A stretch of 64,000 nt of DNA, taken from the NCBI RefSeq assembly GCF_024519465.1, contig NZ_JALJRW010000002.1:62001-126000 (forward strand), written 5' to 3'. This document shows positions 17,684 through 27,100 of this stretch, one piece after another; position 1 is the stretch's first letter, and each line of letters begins with the position of its first letter. This DNA comes from Stenotrophomonas sp. Ste86 (lineage in GTDB: Bacteria; Pseudomonadota; Gammaproteobacteria; Xanthomonadales; Xanthomonadaceae). A program made the translations under genes and the position numbers. A model generated the notes under the pieces. The model had not been told where the DNA came from. It did not search any database and saw only the letters and a program-made list of their open reading frames with translations.

Positions 17684-18760
17684 TTACCCCGGCAGGTGCC
17701 GTACAGCCAGATTGATCGCCAGCCCGCCGCCGATCAGCCAGCCTAACAGCAGCAGGGCCAGCAGCAGCGGCTTGATCCCGGCCTGGCGCAGCGCCGAGAC
17801 GTGCGTGGTGAGGCCAAGCGCGGCCATCGCCATGGCCAGCAGCACGGTGTCCAGGTCGATGGCCGCAGCGATCATCGCCGAAGGCAGCACATGCAGCGAG
17901 TTGATCCCGGCCACCGCCGCGAATCCGAACGCGAACCACGGCACCACGATCGTCGCGCGCGCCGCGCCGGGCTGCATGACACGGCCGCGTGCCAGCAGCA
18001 ACGACAGCGCGAGCAGGAACGGGGCCAGCATCATCACCCGCACCATCTTGGCGATCACCGCCGTATCGGCGGCGCCCTGGCTCACCGCACGCCCGGCCGC
18101 AACCACCTGCGCCACTTCATGAACGGTCGAGCCGGTGAACACGCCGTAGGCCGCTTCGCTCATCGGCACCCAGCCATGGGCAAGGTTGAGCTGATACAAC
18201 AGCGGGTACAGGAACATCGCCAGCGTGCCGAACACCACCACCGTCGATACCGCCACGGTCACCTGCTCGGCGCGACCGCGCACCACCGGCTCGGCGGCCA
18301 TCACCGCCGCCGCGCCGCAGATCGCGCTGCCCGCGCCGATCAACAGCGCGCTCTCGCGATCCATCCCGAACCAGCGGGTGCCGGCCCACCAGGCCAGCGC
18401 GAAGGTGCTGCCCAGCACCAGCGCATCAACCAGCACGCCGGCCACGCCGACCTGGCCGATGTCCTGGAACGTCAGCCGCAGCCCATACAGCACGATGCCG
18501 GCGCGCAGCAGCCACTGCTTGGAAAAGCCGACCCCGCACGCGGCCTGCGCGGCGAGGCGCGGATAGACGCTGTTGCCCAGCGCGATACCGAGCACGATGG
18601 CCAGGGTCAACGCGCTGATGCCGTGCGCCTGCAGCCATGGCAGCGTTGCCAGGCCCATTGCGGCCGCCGCCACCCCCGCGGTCAGCAGCAGGCCCGGCAC
18701 GCGACCGCGCCAGCGCTGGGCCAGGGAGGGCAAGGGCAGGGCGGCGGTTGAGGTGCTCAC
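17684..18760 (-). CDS. YeiH-type putative sulfate exporter family membrane protein (UPF0324)
   Basis: A 358-residue inner membrane protein with about ten hydrophobic segments. The family signature LLIGAGSAICGAAAVMAAEPV lies near the middle, and FTGSTVHEVAQVVAAG follows. Family members are annotated as sulfate or sulfite exporters without firm proof. The GTG at 18760 has GGAG seven bases upstream and was chosen over an ATG 63 bases earlier. A LysR regulator is divergent, which is the yeiE/yeiH arrangement seen in enterics. Confidence 0.9.
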   Translation of the reverse strand: MSTSTAALPLPSLAQRWRGRVPGLLLTAGVAAAAMGLATLPWLQAHGISALTLAIVLGIALGNSVYPRLAAQAACGVGFSKQWLLRAGIVLYGLRLTFQDIGQVGVAGVLVDALVLGSTFALAWWAGTRWFGMDRESALLIGAGSAICGAAAVMAAEPVVRGRAEQVTVAVSTVVVFGTLAMFLYPLLYQLNLAHGWVPMSEAAYGVFTGSTVHEVAQVVAAGRAVSQGAADTAVIAKMVRVMMLAPFLLALSLLLARGRVMQPGAARATIVVPWFAFGFAAVAGINSLHVLPSAMIAAAIDLDTVLLAMAMAALGLTTHVSALRQAGIKPLLLALLLLGWLIGGGLAINLAVRHLPG

Positions 18761-18865
18761 GGCAAGGCTCCAGTCGGATCGGATGCCCAGCGTGCGCGTC
18801 GTTGACAAACCTGTAAAACGCATTGTTCATCTGATTTCAACCGGTTCTATGCGTTAATTTGCGCC

Positions 18866-19768
18866 ATGCACCTCACCTTGCGCCAATGGCAGGTTTTCGT
18901 GGCCGTCGCCAACGCGCGTACCACGGCGGCGGCGGGCACGCAGCTGGCGCTGTCGCAGTCGGCCACCAGCGCCGCGCTCAACGAACTGGAAGCCCACCTG
19001 CCCGCGCCGCTGTTCGATCGCATCGGCCGGCGCCTGGTGCTCAACGCGCACGGTCGGGCGCTGCTGGACCCGGCGCGGGCGCTGCTGGTCGCTGCCGCCG
19101 ACCTGGAGACCGTGGCCGGGGTCGGGCAGGACCGCACGCTCGACCAGGTCCCGCTGCAGTTGCGGATCGGCGCCAGCAGCACCATCGGCAACTACCTGCT
19201 GCCGACGCGCGTGGCCGCGCTGCTGGCCGACAACCCTCTGGCGCAGGTCGACCTGCGCATCGGCAACAGCGCCGACGTGGTGGCTGCAGTGCAACGGCTG
19301 GAGGTCGACCTGGGCCTGATCGAGGGCCCGTGCCATGAAAGCGGCCTGCAGGTGCTGCCGTGGCAGCGCGATGCACTGGTGATCGTCGCTGCGGCCGACG
19401 CGCCGCTCGGGCCGATGCCGGACCTGGCCACGCTGGCCAACGCGCGCTGGCTGTTGCGCGAACCCGGGTCGGGCACCCGCGAGGCGGTCGAGCAGGCGCT
19501 GCTGCCGCATCTGCACCACTTCGGCCGATCCATGCGGCTGGGCAGCACCGAGGCGATCAAGCAGGCGGCAGCGGCCGGGCTGGGCGTGGCCTGCCTGTCC
19601 GGCCACGCCGTGGCCGATCTGGTTGCGCTGGGCACGCTGCGTATCCTGGACACCCCGTTGCCGCCCCTGTCGCGGCAGCTGTGGGTGGTCCGGCACCCGG
19701 GCAAGCAGGTGCCGCCGGCATTGGCCACGCTGCTGGGCCTGCCGCCGGACGCTTTCGCGCGCGGTTGA
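18866..19768 (+). CDS. LysR family regulator, YeiE-like
   Basis: A 300-residue LysR protein. The winged helix-turn-helix occupies residues about 4-62 (QLALSQSATSAALNELE), and the rest is a periplasmic-binding-protein-like ligand domain with RIGASSTIGNYLLP. The gene is divergent from the yeiH-like exporter gene, so control of that gene is the natural guess; enteric YeiE responds to sulfite. TTAATT at 18854-18859 lies seven bases before the ATG and there is no Shine-Dalgarno sequence, so translation may start from the very 5' end of the message. Confidence 0.92.
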   Translation: MHLTLRQWQVFVAVANARTTAAAGTQLALSQSATSAALNELEAHLPAPLFDRIGRRLVLNAHGRALLDPARALLVAAADLETVAGVGQDRTLDQVPLQLRIGASSTIGNYLLPTRVAALLADNPLAQVDLRIGNSADVVAAVQRLEVDLGLIEGPCHESGLQVLPWQRDALVIVAAADAPLGPMPDLATLANARWLLREPGSGTREAVEQALLPHLHHFGRSMRLGSTEAIKQAAAAGLGVACLSGHAVADLVALGTLRILDTPLPPLSRQLWVVRHPGKQVPPALATLLGLPPDAFARG

Positions 19769-19804
19769 GCGACGCCGCGCACCGCCAGCCCGTACAATGG
19801 TCGG

Positions 19805-21688
19805 ATGCCTCTGATTACTCTCCAAAACGTCGACTTCAGCGTCGGCGGCCCCTTGTTGCTGGAAAAAGCCGAACTGTCGATCGAGCCGGGCGAGCGTATT
19901 GCCCTGATCGGCCGCAACGGCGCCGGCAAATCGACCCTGCTCAAACTGCTGTCCGGCGATCACAAGCCCGATGACGGCGAAGTCCGCGTGCAGCAGGGGG
20001 TGCGCATCACCCGCCTGGAACAGGAGGTGCCGCACGGTGCCGCCGGCAGCGTCTTCGACGTGGTCGCCGATGGCTTGGGCGAGCTGGGCCAGTGGCTGGC
20101 CGAGTTCCATCACCTGAGCATGGCCGACGACTTCGACGGCGATGCCTTGTCGGCCGTACAGGCCAAGATCGACGCCGCCAACGGCTGGGGCCTGGATCAG
20201 CGCGTCAGCGAGACCCTGACCAAGCTCGACCTGGACGGCGATGCCGAATTCGCGCGCCTGTCCGGCGGCATGAAGCGCCGCGTGCTGCTGGGCCGCGCGC
20301 TGGTGTCCTCGCCGGATCTGCTGCTGCTGGACGAACCCACCAACCACCTGGACATCGAAGCCATCGACTGGCTCGAAATGTTCCTCAAGAACTGGAACGG
20401 CAGCGTGGTGTTCGTCACCCATGACCGTCGCTTCCTGCGCGCGCTGGCCACCCGCATCGTCGAGATCGACCGCGGCCAGGTCACCAGCTGGCCCGGCGAC
20501 TGGGCCAACTACGAACGCCGCCGCGAAGAGCGCATGAACGCGCAGGCGCAGGAAAACGCGCGCTTCGACAAAATGCTGGCGCAGGAAGAAATCTGGATCC
20601 GCCAGGGCATCAAGGCCCGGCGTACCCGCGACGAAGGCCGTGTGCGGCGCCTCAAGGCGATGCGCAACGACCGTTCGCAGCGCCGCGAACTTGGCGGAAA
20701 CGTGCGCATGGAAGCGGCGCAGGCGGAGAACTCCGGCAAGAAGGTCATCGACGTCAAGGACATCTCCTTCGCCTTTGGCGAGCGGGTGATGGTCAAGGAT
20801 TTCAGCACCGTTATCCTGCGCGGCGACCGCATCGGCCTGATCGGCCCCAACGGCAGCGGCAAGACCACGCTGCTCAAGCTGCTGCTGGGCGACCTGCAGC
20901 CACAGGGCGGCGAAGTACGTGCCGGCACCAACCTGCAGATCGCCTACTTCGACCAGTACCGTGCGGTGCTGCGCGAAGACTGGACGGCGATCGAGAACGT
21001 GGCCGAAGGCCGCGATTTCATCGAGTTCAACGGCAAGCGCAAGCATGTGCACGCCTACCTGCAGGACTTCCTGTTCTCGCCCGAGCGTGCGCGCGCGCCG
21101 ATCACCCGCCTGTCCGGTGGCGAGCGCAACCGCCTGCTGCTGGCCAAGCTGTTCGCGCAGCCGTCCAACCTGCTGGTGATGGATGAACCGACCAACGACC
21201 TGGACGTGGAAACCCTCGAGCTGCTCGAAGAGCTGCTGAGCGACTACACCGGGACCCTGCTGCTGGTCAGCCACGACCGTGACTTCCTCGACAACGTGGT
21301 GACCTCCACCATGGTCATGGAAGGCGACGGCGTGGTCGGCGAATACGTCGGCGGTTACACCGACTGGCAGCGCCACGCGGCACGCGTGGCGGCCGCCGCC
21401 GCGTCGGCACCGGTGGCGGCGGCCAGGCCCGTTGCGGCTGCAGCGGCTGCTGCCGCCCCGGCCGAGCCCAAGCGCAAGCTCAGCTACAAGGACGCGCGCG
21501 AGCTGGAACAGTTGCCGCTGAAGATCGAAACGCTGGAGAAGGACGTCGAAGGCCTCACCGCCGCGATGAACGACCCGGCGTTTTACCAGCGCAGCGCCGC
21601 CGACATGGCCGCGCACACCCAGCAGTTGGGCAAGGTGCAGGCGGAACTGGATGCCGCCTACGCACGCTGGGAAGAGCTGGACGCCTGA
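19805..21688 (+). CDS. uup: ABC-F family ATPase Uup
   Basis: A 627-residue soluble protein with two ABC domains and no membrane part, as in ABC-F proteins that act on the ribosome; Uup also influences transposon excision. The Walker A motifs are GRNGAGKST (about 38) and GPNGSGKTT (about 347), the signatures LSGGMKRR and LSGGERNR, and the Walker B segments LLLLDEPTNHLD and LLVMDEPTNDLD. An Ala-rich linker precedes a C-terminal coiled coil (from about residue 560), the Uup DNA-binding tail. TACAAT at 19793-19798 sits seven bases before the ATG, suggesting a leaderless message. Confidence 0.95.
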   Translation: MPLITLQNVDFSVGGPLLLEKAELSIEPGERIALIGRNGAGKSTLLKLLSGDHKPDDGEVRVQQGVRITRLEQEVPHGAAGSVFDVVADGLGELGQWLAEFHHLSMADDFDGDALSAVQAKIDAANGWGLDQRVSETLTKLDLDGDAEFARLSGGMKRRVLLGRALVSSPDLLLLDEPTNHLDIEAIDWLEMFLKNWNGSVVFVTHDRRFLRALATRIVEIDRGQVTSWPGDWANYERRREERMNAQAQENARFDKMLAQEEIWIRQGIKARRTRDEGRVRRLKAMRNDRSQRRELGGNVRMEAAQAENSGKKVIDVKDISFAFGERVMVKDFSTVILRGDRIGLIGPNGSGKTTLLKLLLGDLQPQGGEVRAGTNLQIAYFDQYRAVLREDWTAIENVAEGRDFIEFNGKRKHVHAYLQDFLFSPERARAPITRLSGGERNRLLLAKLFAQPSNLLVMDEPTNDLDVETLELLEELLSDYTGTLLLVSHDRDFLDNVVTSTMVMEGDGVVGEYVGGYTDWQRHAARVAAAAASAPVAAARPVAAAAAAAAPAEPKRKLSYKDARELEQLPLKIETLEKDVEGLTAAMNDPAFYQRSAADMAAHTQQLGKVQAELDAAYARWEELDA

Positions 21689-21701
21689 TCCGGCGATCGA
21701 C

Positions 21702-21964
21702 GTAGAGCCGACCGTTGGTCGGCTTGACGATGCGGGACGTGTGGAACCGACCGCAGGTCGCCCGCACGCGAAGAACCGAACGTTGGTCGGCCGCACACGT
21801 AGAGCCGACCGTTGGTCGGCCGCACACGTAGAGCCGACCGTTGGTCGGCTGGCGTCAGAGGTTCATGACGCCGGAACGAAGGGCAGCCGACCAACGGTCG
21901 GCTCTACCATTCAGAGGTTCATGACGCCGGAACGAAGGGCAGCCGACCAACGGTCGGCTCCACC
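21702..21964. repeat. Cluster of seven SMAG-like palindromes in both orientations
   Basis: Well-formed GTAG palindromes start at 21702, 21799 and 21828. Two decayed copies lie near 21740 and 21770. Two inverted copies end at about 21907 and 21963. The last two are part of a direct repeat of about 50 bases with a 56-base period, starting CAGAGGTTCATGACG at 21856 and 21912. The array separates convergent uup and the cytochrome operon. Confidence 0.85.
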
Positions 21965-21968
21965 GCGG

Positions 21969-22430
21969 TCACTTCACCCCGTGCAGGTCCCGCAGCTGGC
22001 TCGGCCGCGAACCAAAATAGGCGGCCAGGTCGGCAATATCCTGATCGCTCAGGTCGGTCGCCTGCGGGGTCATCAACGCATGCTGGCGGTCGCCGGCGCG
22101 ATAGGCCTGCAACGCATGCGCCAGATAGTCACCGTACTGCCCACCCAGTTTCGGGTAGGTCGGGTCGATCGGCTTGTTGCCGTCGACGCCGTGGCAGTCG
22201 ATGCAGCTCTGGCCGGTGGCCTTGCCCTTGACCTGGGCACGAGCTTCACCAGCAGCCAGGCGTCCGGCCGGTAAGCCGGCGGAGGAGCCGGACCCATGCT
22301 CGCCACTGGCGTGGCCCGGGTCGGCGGCGGAATCTGCGCTGTTTTCCACCTGTGACTGCGAACACGCAGTCATCAGCAGGGCAACGGACAGGGCGATGGC
22401 GTGACGCTTGAAGGGCGTGGCTTTCGACAT
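21969..22430 (-). CDS. Periplasmic monohaem c-type cytochrome (lipoprotein-like signal)
   Basis: A 153-residue cytochrome. A signal segment ends at LLMTACSQSQ, where the Cys could be a lipidation site. A Gly/Ser-rich linker follows and then the haem site CIDCH near residue 76. The sequence KLGGQYGDYLAHALQAYRAGDR and a Met-Thr motif with AAYF near the end resemble single-domain members of the cytochrome c4/c553 group. It is the second gene of a two-cytochrome operon, eight bases after the first. The electron partner is unknown; delivery to a terminal oxidase is plausible. Confidence 0.88.
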   Translation of the reverse strand: MSKATPFKRHAIALSVALLMTACSQSQVENSADSAADPGHASGEHGSGSSAGLPAGRLAAGEARAQVKGKATGQSCIDCHGVDGNKPIDPTYPKLGGQYGDYLAHALQAYRAGDRQHALMTPQATDLSDQDIADLAAYFGSRPSQLRDLHGVK

Positions 22431-22438
22431 GAGCGCGC

Positions 22439-22840
22439 TTATTTGACGGTGGACAGGTAAACAGCGAGATCGGCGATCTCCTGTTCGCTGAAACTCATGG
22501 ACTGCGCCTGCATCGTGGGATGCCGGCGCTTGCCCTGGCGGTACTCGCTCAGCGCCTGGCTGAGGTACTGCTGGGTCTGCCCGCCAATCTTGGGCACCCG
22601 ATAACTGGGGTAGGCGTTCTTGTAGCCGGTGATGCCGTGGCACCCCTGGCAGGTGTAAGCCAGCACGCGGCCATTGTCGACATTCCCGGTGAGGGCGACA
22701 GGGGCGGGCGCGGCGGGGGCTGAAGCAGGAGCGGGTGCGGCAGGTGCTGCGGGTACTGCTGGAGCAGTGGCGGCCTGTGCGGCGGCCCCGAGGGGCAGGA
22801 GGACGGCCAGAAGACAAGCGGCGAGCGGCTGCGGGCGCAT
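22439..22840 (-). CDS. Periplasmic monohaem c-type cytochrome
   Basis: A 133-residue protein with a cleavable signal peptide (ACLLAVLLPLGAAAQA), an Ala/Pro-rich linker and one haem site, CQGCH, near residue 64. The distal part KIGGQTQQYLSQALSEYRQGKR and MSFSEQEIADLAVYLS parallels that of the downstream gene, so the two are related paralogues. The ATG at 22840 has AGGA close upstream; an earlier in-frame ATG lacks a ribosome site. It is the first gene of the pair. Confidence 0.9.
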   Translation of the reverse strand: MRPQPLAACLLAVLLPLGAAAQAATAPAVPAAPAAPAPASAPAAPAPVALTGNVDNGRVLAYTCQGCHGITGYKNAYPSYRVPKIGGQTQQYLSQALSEYRQGKRRHPTMQAQSMSFSEQEIADLAVYLSTVK

Positions 22841-23044
22841 GATGTCCTTTCCGGTGTACGGGTCTGGTCGTTCCGGCGTGGGGTACGGAACTGGCCCGAG
22901 TATAGCCTGCGATTTCATCTAGCTGAAACCGGGTCATCGGACGCGTTGCCGCAGGTCACCATGACCTTTGGGATATGGTGTGATTGTGACGTGGTGCATT
23001 ACTTTGCTACCACACCTGCCCACGCATCCCTCAGGGACACGACG

Positions 23045-24187
23045 ATGTCGCGAAAATCTTTCCTGCACGGCCGCTCCGGAACCTGCGCCGCTGCTCTGCT
23101 GATCACCACCTCGCTGCTGCTGAGCGGCTGCGGCGCCGGCACCGGTGCCGCCGATGCGCAGGCTGCGGAAAAGGACGCCAAGGCCGAAAAGGTCGACGCG
23201 GTCCCGGTCGAAGCGGTCGCCGCCAGCCGCCGCGCGGTGGCGGCCAGCTATACCGGCACCGCCGCGCTGGAAGCGCGCGCCGAGTCGCAGGTGGTGGCCA
23301 AGACCTCCGGGGTGGCACTGGCGGTGCTGGTCGAAGAGGGCCAGGCAGTGCGCGCCGGGCAGCCCCTGGTGCGACTGGATCCGGACCGTGCGCGGCTGGC
23401 CGTCGCCCAGAGCGAGGCGGTGATGCGCAAGCTGGAAAACAACTACCAGCGTGCGCAGAAGCTGATCGGCCAGCAGATGGTCAGCGCCGCCGATGTCGAC
23501 CAGATCAAGTACGACGTGGAGAACGCCCGCGCGCAGTACCGGCTGGCCACGCTGGAGCTGTCCTACACCACGGTGGTGGCGCCGATCTCCGGCGTGATCG
23601 CCTCGCGCTCGATCAAGACCGGCAACTTCGTGCAGATCAACACGCCGATTTTCCGCATCATCGACAACTCGCGCCTGGAAGCCACGCTCAACGTGCCCGA
23701 GCGCGAACTGGCCACCCTGCGCGCCGGCCAGCCGGTGACGCTGCTGGCCGATGCGCTGCCGGGCAAGTCGTTCCCGGGCGTGGTCGACCGTATCGCGCCG
23801 GTGATCGATGCCGGCAGCGGCACCTTCCGCGTGGTCAGCGGTTTCGGCGAAGACGCCGAAGGCCTGCAGCCGGGCATGTTCGGTCGCATCCGGATCGATT
23901 ACGACCAGCGTGCCGATGCGCTGGTGGTGCCGCGCCTGGCACTGCTCGACGACGGCGAACCCGCCGTGTTCCGCGTGCGCGCCGGCAAGGTCGCCCGGGT
24001 GCCGGTCAAGCTCGGTTATGCCGAAGGCCCGTGGGTGGAGATCCGCGATGGCCTGGCCGAAGGCGACCAGGTGGTCACCGCCGGCAAGGTGGCGCTGCGT
24101 GACGGCACCGCGGTGCAGGTGATCGGTGCCAAGCCGACCGCCACCGCCGCTGCCGTGCCGGCAAAAAAGGCGGAGAGCCGCCAATGA
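23045..24187 (+). CDS. RND efflux periplasmic adaptor (membrane fusion protein), lipoprotein
   Basis: A 380-residue adaptor that links an RND pump to an outer membrane channel. The N-terminal signal has the lipobox LLSGC (Cys near residue 22). A short alpha-hairpin (about residues 125-165) lies between the two lipoyl halves, which contain TSGVALAVLVEEGQAVRAGQPLV and SGVIASRSIKTGNFV. A beta-barrel and membrane-proximal domain follow. Its TGA overlaps the ATG of the first permease gene (ATGA), so the three-gene operon is translationally coupled. No outer membrane channel gene is next to it. Confidence 0.93.
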   Translation: MSRKSFLHGRSGTCAAALLITTSLLLSGCGAGTGAADAQAAEKDAKAEKVDAVPVEAVAASRRAVAASYTGTAALEARAESQVVAKTSGVALAVLVEEGQAVRAGQPLVRLDPDRARLAVAQSEAVMRKLENNYQRAQKLIGQQMVSAADVDQIKYDVENARAQYRLATLELSYTTVVAPISGVIASRSIKTGNFVQINTPIFRIIDNSRLEATLNVPERELATLRAGQPVTLLADALPGKSFPGVVDRIAPVIDAGSGTFRVVSGFGEDAEGLQPGMFGRIRIDYDQRADALVVPRLALLDDGEPAVFRVRAGKVARVPVKLGYAEGPWVEIRDGLAEGDQVVTAGKVALRDGTAVQVIGAKPTATAAAVPAKKAESRQ

Positions 24188-27100
24188 CATCAGCCGGCAA
24201 CGACCACGGCAAGGACCCGCACGCTGGCGAGCGTCCGGGCGCGCACGGCGGCGGCCTGGTGGAATTTGCCACCCGCCGCCGCGTCACCATCGCCATGTGC
24301 ACGGTGACGCTGATGCTGTTCGGCTTCATCGCCCTGGGCAACCTCAAGGTCAACCTGCTGCCCGACCTGAGCTATCCCACCCTGACCGTGCGCACCGAGT
24401 ACACCGGTGCGGCGCCGACTGAAATTGAAACCCTGATCAGCGAGCCGGTCGAAGAGGCCGTGGGCGTGGTCAAGAACCTGCGCAAGCTCAAGTCGGTCTC
24501 GCGTACCGGGCAGAGCGATGTGGTGCTGGAGTTCGCCTGGGGCACCAACATGGACCAGGCCAGCCTGGAGGTGCGCGACAAGATGGAAGCGCTTAACCTG
24601 CCGCTGGAGGCCAAGGCCCCGGTGCTGCTGCGCTTCAATCCGTCCACCGCGCCGATCATGCGCCTGGTGATTTCGGCAAAGAAGGAGGCCGCCACCGACG
24701 CCGACGCGGTGCGCCAGCTGACCGAACTGCGTCGCTATGCCGACGAGGACCTGAAGAAGAAGCTGGAGCCGGTCACCGGCGTGGCGGCGGTCAAGGTCGG
24801 CGGTGGCCTGGAAGACGAGATCCAGGTCGACATCGACCAGCAGAAGCTGGCCCAGCTCAACCTGCCGATCGACACCGTCATCAAGCGGCTCAAGGAAGAG
24901 AACATCAATATTTCCGGCGGCCGCCTGGAGGAGGGCTCGCAGCGCTTCCTGGTGCGTACCGTCAACCAGTTCGCCGACCTGGACGACATCCGCAACCTGC
25001 TGGTGACCACGCAAGGCAGCAACGGCAGTGCCGCCGACGCGGCCATGCAGCAGATGTTCGCGATCGCCGCGTCCACCGGTTCGGATGCGGCCGTCGCCGC
25101 CGCTTCGGCCGCGCAGAGTGCATCCAGCAGTAGTGCCTCCACCGTCGCCAATGGCATGCCGGTGCGGTTGAAGGATGTCGCCAGCGTGCGCCAGGGCTAC
25201 AAAGAGCGCGAGGCGATCATCCGCCTAGGCGGCAAGGAAGCGGTCGAACTGGCGATCTACAAGGAAGGCGATGCGAACACCGTCGCCACCGCCGCCGCGC
25301 TGCGTACCAAGCTGGAACAGATCAAGGGGCAGATTCCCGGCGATGCCGAACTGACCACCATCGAAGACCAGTCGCGCTTCATCGAACACGCCATCAGCGA
25401 CGTCAAGAAAGACGCGGTGATCGGCGGCCTGCTGGCGATTCTGATCATCTTCCTGTTCCTGCGCGATGGCTGGAGCACGTTCGTGATCAGCCTGTCGCTG
25501 CCGGTGTCGATCATCACCACGTTCTTCTTCATGGGCCAGATGGGGCTCAGCCTCAACGTGATGTCGCTGGGCGGCCTGGCACTGGCCACCGGCCTGGTGG
25601 TGGACGACTCGATCGTGGTGCTGGAGAGCATCGCCAAGGCGCGCGAGCGTGGCCTGGGCATCCTGGAGGCGGCGATCGCCGGCACCCGGGAAGTCAGCAT
25701 GGCCGTGGTCGCCTCCACGCTGACCACCATCGCCGTGTTCCTGCCGCTGGTGTTCGTCGATGGCATCGCCGGCCAGCTGTTCCGCGACCAGGCGCTGACC
25801 GTGGCGATCGCCATTGCGATTTCGCTGCTGGTGTCCATGACCCTGATCCCGATGCTGAGCTCGCTCAAGGGCCGTCCGCCGCTTGCATTCCCGGAAGAAC
25901 CGGCGCACGCCACCTGGCAGCCGGAGCAGCGTTGGCTCAAGCCGGTGGCCGGTAGCCGTCGCGGCGTCGGCGCGCTGGTGCGCTGGACCTGCTTCGGGCT
26001 GGCATGGGCGGTGATCCGCGTGTCGCGCGGGATCGTGGCGGTGGTTGGCCCGGTGATGCGCAAAGCCAGCGATGTGGCGATGAAGCCCTACGCCGGTGCC
26101 GAGCGCGGCTACCTCAAGCTGCTGCCGGGTGCCTTGCACCACCCGGGCAAGGTGCTGGGCCTGGCCGGCCTGGCCTTCGTGGCCACCCTGGCGCTGGTGC
26201 CGATGCTGGGGGCCGACCTGATCCCGCAGCTGGCCCAGGACCGTTTCGAGATGACCGCCAAGCTGCCGGCCGGCACGCCGTTGAAGCAGACCGATGCCCT
26301 GGTCCGCGAACTGCAGCTGGCCCACGCCAAGGACGACCAGATCGCCTCGTTGTACGGGGTCAGCGGCAGCGGCACGCGGCTGGATGCCAGCCCGACCGAA
26401 AGCGGCGAGAACATCGGCAAGCTGACCGTGGTCATGGCCGGTGGCGGCGACGCCCGCACGGAAGCGGCCATCACCGAGCGCCTGCGTGATTCGATGAAGC
26501 AGCATCCGGGCGTGCAGGTCGACTTCGCGCGGCCGGCATTGTTCAGTTTCTCCACGCCACTGGAAGTGGAGCTGCGCGGCCAGGACATGGCCACCCTGGA
26601 ACACGCCGGCCAGGCACTGGCGGCGATGCTGCGCAACAACCCCCACTACGCCGACGTCAAATCCACGGTCGAGGAAGGCTTCCCGGAAATCCAGATCCGC
26701 TTCGATCAGGAACGTGCCGGCGCACTCGGCCTGACCACCCGCCAGATCGCCGATGTGGTGGTCAAGAAGGTGCGTGGCGACGTGGCCACCCGCTACAGCT
26801 TCCGCGACCGCAAGATCGACGTGCTGGTGCGGGCCCAGGAAGGCGACCGTGCCAGCGTGGACAGCATCCGCCGGCTCATCGTCAATCCCGGCAGCAGCCG
26901 TCCGGTGACCCTGGATGCGGTGGCCGAGGTGGTCGCCACCAACGGCCCGAGCGAGATCCACCGCGCCGACCAGACGCGCGTGGCGGTGGTCTCGGCCAAC
27001 CTGCGCGACATCGACCTGGGCGGTGCGGTGCGCGAAGTACAGGACATGGTCGCCAAGGACCCGCTGGGCGCCGGCGTGGGCATGCACATCGGCGGGCAGG

